A stretch of DNA of 64,000 nt from Prevotella denticola. GTDB lineage: Bacteria > Bacteroidota > Bacteroidia > Bacteroidales > Bacteroidaceae. The translations under genes and the position numbers were made by a program. Of the stretch, positions 18,975 through 26,917 are shown in pieces. The first letter of the stretch is position 1. Every line of letters begins with the position of its first letter. A model generated the notes under the pieces. That model was not told where the DNA came from and did no database searches. It saw only the letters and a program-made list of their open reading frames with translations. The stretch covers positions 310,001 to 374,000 of the forward strand of contig NZ_UGTM01000002.1 of the NCBI RefSeq assembly GCF_900454835.1. Reading direction: 5' to 3'.

Positions 18975-19292
18975 CGTCTGTTCCTCCCTGGTTTGGTTGA
19001 TACTGCAAATTTACATAAAAACTGTGATTTATAAGCCAGTTGGATAAAGAAAGTGATTTTTTCTTCAACGAGGAAAGATAAGCATTATTTCCTATGCCAA
19101 ATAACCCGACTATAGATTGTCACATCGCATAAAGCCGGAGAAAGAATCGTCCTCACACGGCTGACAGCAACGGAAGAATGCCCGTTCCTGCAATTTTACC
19201 GTATGCGTCTTGGGTTATTCAATGAAAATCCGTAATTTTGCCGTAGAATATTATTTTTACAGATTACAAATCATTACCTGTCTCATAACAAT
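18975..19292. other. Divergent gap between copy 2 nuclease gene and the fucosidase gene
   Basis: It contains the duplicated upstream block shared with 40365-40424 (from 19005) and the -7 box of the fucosidase gene at 19233-19240. Otherwise AT-rich with nothing recognisable. Confidence 0.6.
19233..19240 (+). promoter_or_regulatory. Promoter -7 box for the GH29 gene
   Basis: TAATTTTG, followed by C, matches TAnnTTTG; it lies 52 bases before the start codon. Confidence 0.6.
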
Positions 19293-20828
19293 ATGTGGCT
19301 GAAAACTTATCCTCATCTCTTCCATACAGCGGCCGCCTGTGCAGGACTGCTGCTTTCCGCAACGGCACTCTCTGCCCAGGAGCAGAACATCGCAGTGATC
19401 CGGCCGACGGACACCCCCGCCGAAATCGTCCGCAAGGCTGCCAATGTCGTTCCGTCCGAACGCCAGTTCAACTGGCAGCGGCAGGAGCTGACGGCCTTCC
19501 TGCACTACGGCGTAAACACCTATACGGGCCGGGAATGGGGCGACGGAACGGAGTCGCCGGCCGTCTTCAACCCGACCGCCCTCGATGCCGACCAGTGGAT
19601 CCGCGAGCTGAAGGCGGCCGGATTCAGATGTGCCATCCTGACCTGCAAGCACCACGACGGCTTCTGTCTGTGGCCGTCGGCCTGCACGGAGCACAGCGTG
19701 AAGCACTCTCCCTGGAAGAACGGCAAGGGCGACGTGGTGCGTGAAGTAAGCGATGCGTGCCGGAAATACGGCATATCGTTCGGCATCTACCTCTCGCCCT
19801 GGGACCGCAATTCAAAACTCTACGGCACAGAGGCCTACAACGATTACTTCGTCAGCCAGCTGACCGAACTGCTTACACAGTACGGCAAAGTGAGCGAGGT
19901 ATGGTTCGACGGAGCCTGCGGCGAAGGGGCGAACGGAAAGAAACAGGAGTACGACTTCGTGCGCTGGTACAGCCTCATCCGCAGGCTGCAGCCCGATGCG
20001 GTGATTGCCGTCATGGGGCCGGACGTACGCTGGGTAGGAACAGAGACGGGACGCGGGCGTGAGACGGAATGGAGCGTCGTCCCCAAGGACAATCTCGACC
20101 AGGAGACCATTGCGAAGAACTCGCAGCAGGAGATGCTGACAGCTCCCGTGGGCGACATGAGAGGACAGGACCTGGGCAGCCGCAAGGTGATTGAAAAGGC
20201 GAAGTCGCTCGTCTGGTATCCTGCGGAAATCGACGTGTCGATCCGGCCGGGATGGTTCTATCATGCAGACCAGGACTGCAAGGTGAAATCGCCGAAAGAG
20301 CTGATGGACATCTACTTCACGTCCGTCGGCATGAACGGTGTCCTGCTGCTGAATCTTCCGCCGGACAAAGAGGGACGGCTTGCCGAAGCCGACGTGGAGA
20401 GCCTCCGCGGCTTCCGCCGGCTGTACGACGCAACATTCTCCCGCAACCTGCTCACCGGTTCCAAGGTCGTATGCCGGCTTTCGGAGGGCAAGGCTGGCAA
20501 TGTCGTCGACGGCGACTACGACACCTCCGTCCTGCCTGACATGAAAGGCGGCAGGACCGTCTTCCTGTTCCGGATGAAGCACCCGGCCGCATTCAATGTC
20601 CTTTCCATACAGGAGGATATCCGCAAGGGACAGCGTGTGGAAGCGTTTTCCTTGGAGGTGAAAGATGCCAGGGGAAAGTGGAAGGAGGTGGCTGCAGGAA
20701 CAACTGTCGGACACAAACGGCTGCTGAAGTTCCCCATACAGACCGCCGGGGAAGTGCGGCTGACTATCCGGCAGGCGCGTGCCGTCCCTGCCATCTCGGA
20801 AATCGGACTGTACCGGCTGGTGGAGTAA
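19293..20828 (+). CDS. Alpha-L-fucosidase, GH29
   Basis: A 511-residue exported enzyme; the signal peptide ends near ALSAQEQ. The GH29 catalytic barrel (about residues 50-360) shows FLHYGVNTYTGREWG, CKHHDGFCLWPS and the nucleophile Asp206 in VWFDGACGEG. The last ~130 residues (from LLTGSKVVCRL) look like an F5/8-type carbohydrate-binding domain. It should release terminal alpha-L-fucose from glycans in the periplasm. The nearby sialidase and GH109-type enzyme suggest host mucin glycans as the diet, but this gene stands alone with its own promoter. Subfamily and linkage cannot be fixed from sequence alone. Confidence 0.88.
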   Translation: MWLKTYPHLFHTAAACAGLLLSATALSAQEQNIAVIRPTDTPAEIVRKAANVVPSERQFNWQRQELTAFLHYGVNTYTGREWGDGTESPAVFNPTALDADQWIRELKAAGFRCAILTCKHHDGFCLWPSACTEHSVKHSPWKNGKGDVVREVSDACRKYGISFGIYLSPWDRNSKLYGTEAYNDYFVSQLTELLTQYGKVSEVWFDGACGEGANGKKQEYDFVRWYSLIRRLQPDAVIAVMGPDVRWVGTETGRGRETEWSVVPKDNLDQETIAKNSQQEMLTAPVGDMRGQDLGSRKVIEKAKSLVWYPAEIDVSIRPGWFYHADQDCKVKSPKELMDIYFTSVGMNGVLLLNLPPDKEGRLAEADVESLRGFRRLYDATFSRNLLTGSKVVCRLSEGKAGNVVDGDYDTSVLPDMKGGRTVFLFRMKHPAAFNVLSIQEDIRKGQRVEAFSLEVKDARGKWKEVAAGTTVGHKRLLKFPIQTAGEVRLTIRQARAVPAISEIGLYRLVE

Positions 20829-21229
20829 GAAGCCGTCTCTCGATGAAGAAAAGAGGGTGTGCCAGAACACGAATACCCTTTTGAAAGTCATACAGTCTGA
20901 AACGGCATCCTAAGAAAAGTCTGTTTCCAAGCTGGACGAAATTCGGGAAGAGAGAATATACGACTGTGCCTCAATAAGTTATACGGAATCTGCACAGACA
21001 ATGTATGTCCGTTTTTCAATCAGGCCTTACTTGAAAGCCAAGTAACGCCTGATTGAAGTCCAACTAAGGCCTACTTGGATTCCAACTAAGGCCCGATTGA
21101 AGCTCAACTAAGGCCTGATTGGAAACCGATATATACCTTCCTGTATTCCAGGAAGTTGCATCCAAGGACTGGCGGCTGCCTGCCTGGAATGCAACCGTCA
21201 GGCAGCTGCAGCCGTCTTTCCCTATTCTC
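20829..21229. other. Convergent gap with repeat copy 3
   Basis: Between the fucosidase (plus) and the amylase-like gene (minus). It holds the five-unit 22-bp array at 21018-21127 and weaker units to about 21210 (TGCCTGCCTGGAATGCAACC). I saw no strong terminator with a T run. Confidence 0.65.
21018..21127. repeat. 22-bp GGCCT phased repeat array (family I, copy 3)
   Basis: Five units of exactly 22 bp at 21018, 21040, 21062, 21084 and 21106. Middle units share AACTAAGGCCTACTTGG or AACTAAGGCCCGATTGAAG, and the first is in reverse-complement form (AATCAGGCCTTACTTG). This is one of the two clearest copies. Confidence 0.85.
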
Positions 21230-23395
21230 CTACGCCGGAATCACCTTGAAACGGATGCGGAAGGCATGCTTCTGCTCGTCCCAGTTGGTGCCTAACAGCT
21301 CGAAGCGGCCGATCTGTGCAGTGGAGCGCACGTGCCTGCCGATGCAGGGGCAGACATCAAAGTCGCCGATGCGGACAAGACGCAGCATTTCCGATGCGTC
21401 CTCGGGCAGGCGGTCAAGGCTGACGCCTTCGGGGAGGTGGTTGCGGTCGACCAGCTCGAAGGTTACCGGCAGGTCCTCGGCGATCAGCCGGTTCATCTCG
21501 TCCTCTATCGCCTTCTCTTCCTTGCGGTCGGGCTTGTGGTCGAGGATGAAGGTCATCTTGCTCTTCTTCCGTTCGATGTGCGCATTGGTGCTGCGTGCCG
21601 CACCGAACAGACGGAACATCACCTGATTCAGCAGATGCTCGGCGGTATGCGCCGGCGGGAATTCCTCTTTGTTGTGCGAATTCAATACGTATTCCACGGT
21701 CTTCTTCTTTATGTTGAACTTGTAAATCCGGCCATAGTTCCCGGGGACATCCAGTGCGATCTGTCCGTCACGTTTCAGTTCCGCTGTCTTCGTGAAGCCG
21801 GAAAGCAGGTCGGTCATCTCCACCTCCTGCTCGGGCAGACCGAGGAAATCGTAGGCATGGGCCGGCACGGTGACGCTGATGTGTACACGGCGGTCGTCGA
21901 AGTTGGCGACAACCAGCAGCACCTCGTCATCGGCCTTGCGCAGGAAGGCGAACTGCCGGCGGGGATTGAACTGGTAGCTCTGGTTGTTGGCGTACATGAG
22001 GTCGAAGGTCTGTCCTTCACGCACGGCCTTCTCACGGTTGCAGAAACGGAGGATGCCCTGGTAGACCAGCGACAGCTTCTTCTCGTCGGTCGTCAGCGCA
22101 TCATGGTGGAAGAATCCCTTGTAGACGGCCTCACACGTCCAGTAGTCGAAGATGGTCGAACGGCCGTCACGCCCCGAGAAGCCTTCCTTGTCCATGCCCC
22201 TTTCGCCGAATTCCTGTCCTGCATAGACCATGACAGGGTTCTGCTGGAGGAGTGCGGAGACGATCATCCCCGGAACCCCTTTCCATGCATTGCCGGCGAA
22301 GAAGCCGGAGGCGATGCGCTGCTCGTCGTGGTTCTCGAGGAAGTAGAGCATGTGGTCGCGGATGTCGTCCACCTGCTGCCACTCGCGGGTGATGGACGAT
22401 GCCGGCCGCTGGTCGCAGATCACGCCGCGGATGCAGTCGTACATCCCCACCTTGTCGTACAGATAGTCGAACCCAGACTCCACGTACATACGGTACCGGC
22501 CGGGGTCATAGACTTCGCCGATGAAGATGGTTTCCGGATAAAGGGCCTTGACCTGCTGCGTGGCGTATGCCCAGAACTCATGCGGCACCATCTCGGCCAT
22601 GTCGCAGCGGAAACCGTCGACACCCTTCGCCGCCCAGAAGAGCAGGATGTCGGTCATCTTCTTCCACGTGGAGGGGACGGGATTATAGTGGTAGCTTCTT
22701 CCGCCTGCATCGCAGTAATCCACACCGTAGTTCAGCTTGACCGTCTCGTACCAGTCGTTCTGCTGCGGATGGGCATCGAAGCGGTCGTTGCCGGTACACT
22801 TCGCCGGGTATTCATCGTAAGGAGCGGCATCACAGGCGTATCCGTGTACCGGGACACAGGAGAGGTCGAGCCGTTCGCCCGGACAGTAATAAAAGTTGTT
22901 CTGCGCATCGAAATGCTTGCCGGTGTCGTCTCCCTCGCCGAGATCCTCCACGCCCTGCGGCCGGGCGATGCTTCTGTACTGGCGTGCGACGTGATTGGGC
23001 ACGAAGTCCATGAGTACCTTCATGCCTGCCGCATGGGTGCGGGCTACGAGTGCCTCGAACTCTGCCATGCGTGCGTCTACATCCACGGCAATGTCGGGGT
23101 CGATGTCGTAGTAGTCGGTGATGGCATACGGCGACCCGGCACGTCCCTTCACGACCCGGGGGTTCTGGCACGGTATGCCGAAAGCGGAATAGTCCGTACA
23201 CGTCGCATGGCGGATGATGCCGGTAAACCAGAGATGGGTGACACCGAGGTCATGGATGCGCTGCAGCACCTTGCCGTCGAAGTCGTTCATCTTCCCCGCA
23301 CCGTTCTCCTCCAACGTTCCGTACTCCTTGCGGGTGAGGTTGCGGTTGCCGAAGGTACGGGTGAGAACCTGGTAGATAACTAATTTAGTCTTCAT
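21230..23395 (-). CDS. GH13 alpha-amylase family enzyme joined to an AlaX-like tRNA-editing domain
   Basis: The start at 23395 gives MKTKLVIYQVLTRTFG, a normal GH13 N-terminus without a signal peptide, so the enzyme is probably cytoplasmic. Residues 1 to ~560 form a GH13 barrel with the triad Asp265 (GFRCDMAE), Glu294 (IGEVYD) and Asp357 (ENHDEQ). From ~565 on (VEYVLNSHNKEEFPPAHTAE) the sequence changes to the second additional domain of alanyl/threonyl-tRNA synthetases. It has HxxxH at 583-587 (HTAEHLL) and C684-x-x-x-H688 (CIGRHVRST, then IGRFELL), the zinc ligands of AlaX-type editing proteins. Total length is 721 residues in one open frame. A free-standing editing protein would start with Met where Val stands here. 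Confidence 0.8.
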   Translation of the reverse strand: MKTKLVIYQVLTRTFGNRNLTRKEYGTLEENGAGKMNDFDGKVLQRIHDLGVTHLWFTGIIRHATCTDYSAFGIPCQNPRVVKGRAGSPYAITDYYDIDPDIAVDVDARMAEFEALVARTHAAGMKVLMDFVPNHVARQYRSIARPQGVEDLGEGDDTGKHFDAQNNFYYCPGERLDLSCVPVHGYACDAAPYDEYPAKCTGNDRFDAHPQQNDWYETVKLNYGVDYCDAGGRSYHYNPVPSTWKKMTDILLFWAAKGVDGFRCDMAEMVPHEFWAYATQQVKALYPETIFIGEVYDPGRYRMYVESGFDYLYDKVGMYDCIRGVICDQRPASSITREWQQVDDIRDHMLYFLENHDEQRIASGFFAGNAWKGVPGMIVSALLQQNPVMVYAGQEFGERGMDKEGFSGRDGRSTIFDYWTCEAVYKGFFHHDALTTDEKKLSLVYQGILRFCNREKAVREGQTFDLMYANNQSYQFNPRRQFAFLRKADDEVLLVVANFDDRRVHISVTVPAHAYDFLGLPEQEVEMTDLLSGFTKTAELKRDGQIALDVPGNYGRIYKFNIKKKTVEYVLNSHNKEEFPPAHTAEHLLNQVMFRLFGAARSTNAHIERKKSKMTFILDHKPDRKEEKAIEDEMNRLIAEDLPVTFELVDRNHLPEGVSLDRLPEDASEMLRLVRIGDFDVCPCIGRHVRSTAQIGRFELLGTNWDEQKHAFRIRFKVIPA

Positions 23396-23555
23396 ATAAA
23401 ATCCCCTGCCGGCTCTCCCGAAAGTGGAAAGCAATAAGGGCTTGCACTTACATTATTGTAGGTGCATCAGACAACAGACCATCATCCTTACCTGACACAC
23501 CTACATCCATATTCTTACTGTCTTAGAGTTCCCTCCCTTCAGAGGGATGGGGGAA

Positions 23556-24443
23556 CTAATCTATGCCGTGTGCATTGACATTACGGTCGATGCGGGCGAG
23601 CATGCCCTGCAGGGCCTTGCCCGGACCGCACTCGATGAACTCGTCGGCACCGTCGGCGATCATGTTCTGCGCGCTCTTCGTCCAGCGTACGCTTGAGGTG
23701 AGCTGTGCGATGAGGTTTTTCCGGATTTCGGCCGGATCGGTGTGCGGGAGGGCATCCACATTCTGATAGACAGGGCACTTCGGCGTGTTGAACTCCGTTG
23801 CCTCGATGGCTGCCTGCAGCTCGTCCTTGGCCGGCTGCATTAGCGGAGAGTGGAACGCACCGCCCACCTTCAGCGGCAATGCACGCTTGGCACCGGCAGC
23901 CTTCAGCAGTTCGCAGGCCTCCTCAATGCCTTCCTTCGAACCGGAGATGACCAGCTGGCCGGGGCAGTTGAAGTTGGCTGCCACGCAGACTTTCCCTTCC
24001 TTGGAGACCGTTGCGCAGACCTCCTCCACCTTCTCGTCAGGCAGGCCGATGATGGCCGCCATCGTGCCTGGGTTCTTCTCGCAGGCCTTCTGCATGGCGT
24101 TGGCACGTGCCGCAACGAGTTTCAGTCCGTCCTCGAAGCTCAGTGCGCCGGCGGCAACCAGTGCGGAGAACTCGCCCAGAGAGTGGCCGGCCACCATGTC
24201 GGGCTTGAACGCATCGCCTAAGCAGAGGGCGGAGATGACACTGTGGAGGAACACGGCAGGCTGCGTCACCTTGGTTTCCTTCAGCTGCTCGTCCGTTCCG
24301 GCAAACATGATACCAGTTATCTTGAAGCCAAGAATCTCGTCTGCCTTGTCGAAAAGTTCTTTTGCCAGCGGGTTGCTCTCATAGAGTTCCTTGCCCATGC
24401 CGACAAACTGAGATCCCTGTCCTGGGAATACAAATGCTTTCAT
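23556..24443 (-). CDS. fabD: Malonyl-CoA:ACP transacylase
   Basis: A 295-residue cytoplasmic enzyme that moves malonyl groups from CoA to acyl carrier protein for fatty-acid synthesis. It starts with the typical MKAFVFPGQGSQFVGMG. It has the nucleophile Ser88 in GHSLGEFSAL and the catalytic His region GGAFHSPLM, and ends normally (GPGKALQGML). A -7 box is 39 bases upstream at 24482-24490. It lies between the amylase-like gene and the DUF4153 gene on the same strand, with gaps over 100 bases, so it is probably transcribed alone. Confidence 0.97.
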   Translation of the reverse strand: MKAFVFPGQGSQFVGMGKELYESNPLAKELFDKADEILGFKITGIMFAGTDEQLKETKVTQPAVFLHSVISALCLGDAFKPDMVAGHSLGEFSALVAAGALSFEDGLKLVAARANAMQKACEKNPGTMAAIIGLPDEKVEEVCATVSKEGKVCVAANFNCPGQLVISGSKEGIEEACELLKAAGAKRALPLKVGGAFHSPLMQPAKDELQAAIEATEFNTPKCPVYQNVDALPHTDPAEIRKNLIAQLTSSVRWTKSAQNMIADGADEFIECGPGKALQGMLARIDRNVNAHGID

Positions 24444-24481
24444 CTTTTGTCAATTGTTTAATTGTTAATACTCTACAGCGT

Positions 24482-24490
24482 GCAAAGATA
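24482..24490 (-). promoter_or_regulatory. Promoter -7 box for fabD
   Basis: Minus strand TATCTTTGC, matching TAnnTTTG, 39 bases from the start codon. Confidence 0.65.
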
Positions 24491-24554
24491 CAGAAAATAA
24501 AGCAGATAAAGAAGAAATCGTCCTGAAAAGCCCCTGTCCCCCCTGGCTGCCCGC

Positions 24555-26279
24555 TCACTTTACGAAGAGAATGCCCGACAGAAAGCCGTTCTCGTCCTTC
24601 TCTTCCTCGTAGCAGGTCAGACCCGTCAGGTACAGGCAGGTGTGCCGGCCGTAGAAAAGAGCCGGATGCTGTATGCGGCTTTCGTTCAGTTCCTTCAGCT
24701 TCGCAACCGGCATCCGGACAGTGTCGGCCGTCTTTCTGCCCCGGTACTGATAAGGTATCGTCACGCTCAAGGTGTCATGCTTGACGTAACACGGCAGGAA
24801 GCCCGTTTCGTAATCATACCTGACCGTCCGGAAAGCGGCATATCCCTTCGGTATCCCCAATACACTGTCGGAGGCAGAACACTGGATGTTGAAGTAATAC
24901 ATATCGTTGACTGTTGTGAAGGAAGGTTCGCCGGAAAGAAAGTCCTGCATCGAGACCGTCTTCGCATCAACGACCCTGCTGATGTCTGTTGTGTCATAAT
25001 GGGTATAGAGATAGACGAGTTTGTCTTCAAGGAGCTGGGACTGCCCGTCCTCCGGACCCTCCCATATCTGTTTCAGCTCCGCATCCCGCATCGGGAAGTG
25101 ACGGATGCCTTTCTCCTCCGCAAGGCTTCTGATGTCCCGGCACAGCTGGCCGCACGTGAACGAATAGACATTGTAAGGCAGGACCGAAAGAAGCAGCAGC
25201 GCGCCGGCAAACGAGCCGCCTATCCACCACAGCCATTTCGCCCTCGTCACACAGAGCCCTATGCAGACGGCATAGCACCAGACGTTGAACGCCAGCAGAT
25301 AGACACGCAGCACCGACACGCCGTAGTCGCTGAAACGGCGGACGATGCCGATGGTCATCAGCACCAGCAGCGGCAGCACGACAAGCGGAAGCCAGCGGAG
25401 GACCCTCCTGTCGAACCGTCTGTCTTCTGCCTGGAAACGGACAGGATAGAGCAGATGGACAACAATGACGGTAAGGAACATCAGCGCCGTTACCAGCCAG
25501 CTTACCCATCCGTCGGGCAGTGTCCATTCGAGGATGATCTTGAAGACATAGAGATACAGCGTGGCGAGATAGGCGAAGAGCAGGGGAAGGAGCAGGAAAT
25601 GGATGACGCCGTTCATGAACCTGTGCTGCATCCAGTCGCGGGGCGTACGGTTCTTTTCGGCCGAAGGTGTCTGCACGACGACCAGCGTGGGTGCCAGGAA
25701 CACGAAGCAGAAGACCAGAAGATAAAGGAAATGGCTGTCGCTGACCTGGGCACCGAACAGATAGAAAAAAGACAGCACCAGCAGCTCCAGCCCCAGGAAC
25801 AGGAGTCCCGAAACGGCTATGGCCAGCCCCGCACGCCCCAGGAATCCGATGGCAAAGCTGATGGCGGGCCGGTCGTCCCCCAGCCGGCGGAAAGGAACGA
25901 TGAAGAGGCTCACCGCAACGGCCACGCAGCAGGCTATGCAGGCGGCCGTCATGGCACCGTCCAGCGGATAGCGGCAGGCGAAAAACGAGCAGACCGCAAT
26001 CCACACGATGTTCGCCGACAGCATGACGACGTGCCGCCGGCCTCCCGCACGCCCCTCCATGAACAGATGGAGCATATAGGAGAGTACGATTCCGCCCAGG
26101 GTCAGCAGGTCGGCCAGGAAATCGATACAGGTATAATCGCCCTCCGACATCTTCCCGCAGACGAACCAGAGATGCACCGTGGCAAGGACGATATACACGA
26201 AAGTGACCGGAAAGCGGCCGACCGTCTCCACAAGACGGCTGCTCCAGTCTGCAAGGCTTGGCTTCTTCAATGGTGTCAT
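24555..26279 (-). CDS. DUF4153-type membrane protein
   Basis: A 574-residue inner-membrane protein. The first ~400 residues contain about ten to twelve hydrophobic helices (for example FVYIVLATVHLWFVC and LLVLSFFYLFGAQV). The last ~170 residues are a soluble domain (IRSLAEEKGIRHFPMRD onward) probably outside the membrane. The pattern fits DUF4153 proteins, whose function is not known. A -7 box lies 78 bases upstream at 26357-26365. No neighbour gives a functional clue. Confidence 0.7.
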   Translation of the reverse strand: MTPLKKPSLADWSSRLVETVGRFPVTFVYIVLATVHLWFVCGKMSEGDYTCIDFLADLLTLGGIVLSYMLHLFMEGRAGGRRHVVMLSANIVWIAVCSFFACRYPLDGAMTAACIACCVAVAVSLFIVPFRRLGDDRPAISFAIGFLGRAGLAIAVSGLLFLGLELLVLSFFYLFGAQVSDSHFLYLLVFCFVFLAPTLVVVQTPSAEKNRTPRDWMQHRFMNGVIHFLLLPLLFAYLATLYLYVFKIILEWTLPDGWVSWLVTALMFLTVIVVHLLYPVRFQAEDRRFDRRVLRWLPLVVLPLLVLMTIGIVRRFSDYGVSVLRVYLLAFNVWCYAVCIGLCVTRAKWLWWIGGSFAGALLLLSVLPYNVYSFTCGQLCRDIRSLAEEKGIRHFPMRDAELKQIWEGPEDGQSQLLEDKLVYLYTHYDTTDISRVVDAKTVSMQDFLSGEPSFTTVNDMYYFNIQCSASDSVLGIPKGYAAFRTVRYDYETGFLPCYVKHDTLSVTIPYQYRGRKTADTVRMPVAKLKELNESRIQHPALFYGRHTCLYLTGLTCYEEEKDENGFLSGILFVK

Positions 26280-26356
26280 ACGCTTTCAATGTTTCAGCAC
26301 CGGCTCCCTGTCTGTCTGAAGGCAGATGCGGAGACGGACTTTGTCTTGATTCCGCA

Positions 26357-26365
26357 GCAAAGATA
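26357..26365 (-). promoter_or_regulatory. Promoter -7 box for the DUF4153 gene
   Basis: Minus strand TATCTTTGC, matching TAnnTTTG. Confidence 0.6.
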
Positions 26366-26640
26366 ATCATTTCCAGCGAATACAGGCCCGATCCGTCCGT
26401 TTTTTTTAAAGAGAGGCGGAGTTTTCACCAGTGTACCCGACCTGCATCCTGCAAATCCGGGTCTTCCGTCAAATGTATAGACAGGAATTTTAAACAGCTC
26501 TCAGCATCTCCCCCACTCCTCCCGGTACTCCTAAATCTCTCTCCGCATCGGAGATGCCCCACTCTCCCTGCCCTCCGTGTCCTCCGTGCCTCTGTGTGAG
26601 ACAATTCCCCGTACACCGTCCGACTTACACTGAACCGCAA

Positions 26641-26735
26641 ATTCCCGACCGTTCGGGAACCGCATTCCCGACTGCCTGGGAACGGCATTCCCAACTGTCT
26701 GGGAACCGCATTCCCGACACTTGGGAACAGCCTTC
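26641..26735. repeat. GGGAA/TTCCC phased repeat array (family II, copy 2)
   Basis: GGGAA occurs at 26655, 26678, 26701 and 26723 (spacing 23, 23, 22). ATTCCC occurs at 26641, 26664, 26687 and 26710 (spacing 23 each). Neighbouring half-sites can pair either way, giving alternating hairpins. Confidence 0.8.
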
Positions 26736-26837
26736 TCCGCCCCGCATTGCCAGCCGGGCGGGGACAGGATGGAGGTACATGAAACACTTTCATGGGAAAA
26801 AGAACCGGACCGGACAATGGGTTCAGATTATTTTTCG

Positions 26838-26845
26838 TAACTTTG
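26838..26845 (+). promoter_or_regulatory. Promoter -7 box for the GH109-type gene
   Basis: TAACTTTG followed by C matches TAnnTTTG; 72 bases from the start codon. Confidence 0.6.
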
Positions 26846-26917
26846 CCTGCGGTTTTCCATGACAACAGAAGTAAGAACCAACCTGTAAACATATAACTAA
26901 AACAATTGGAAACAACA

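Larger units (their letters stand above)
15779..19018. repeat. Tandem duplication carrying two AAA-ATPase/nuclease genes
   Basis: Two blocks, about 15779-17361 and 17434-19018, are almost identical in DNA. The identity includes about 40 bases upstream of each start and the last bases before each stop. One internal stretch differs strongly (about 16790-17050 against 18440-18706). Only 72 bases separate the blocks. Confidence 0.9.
26280..26917. other. Divergent gap with two promoters and repeat family II copy 2
   Basis: It contains the minus-strand promoter at 26357-26365, the GGGAA/TTCCC array at 26641-26735 and the plus-strand promoter at 26838-26845. The rest, about 26400-26640, is without recognisable features. 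Confidence 0.65.

Noticed and set aside
21332..23383. 683-codon plus-strand ORF opposite the amylase-editing gene
   Set aside because: Shadow ORF: Val/Leu/Arg/His-rich composition and no start context, against clear GH13 motifs on the other strand.
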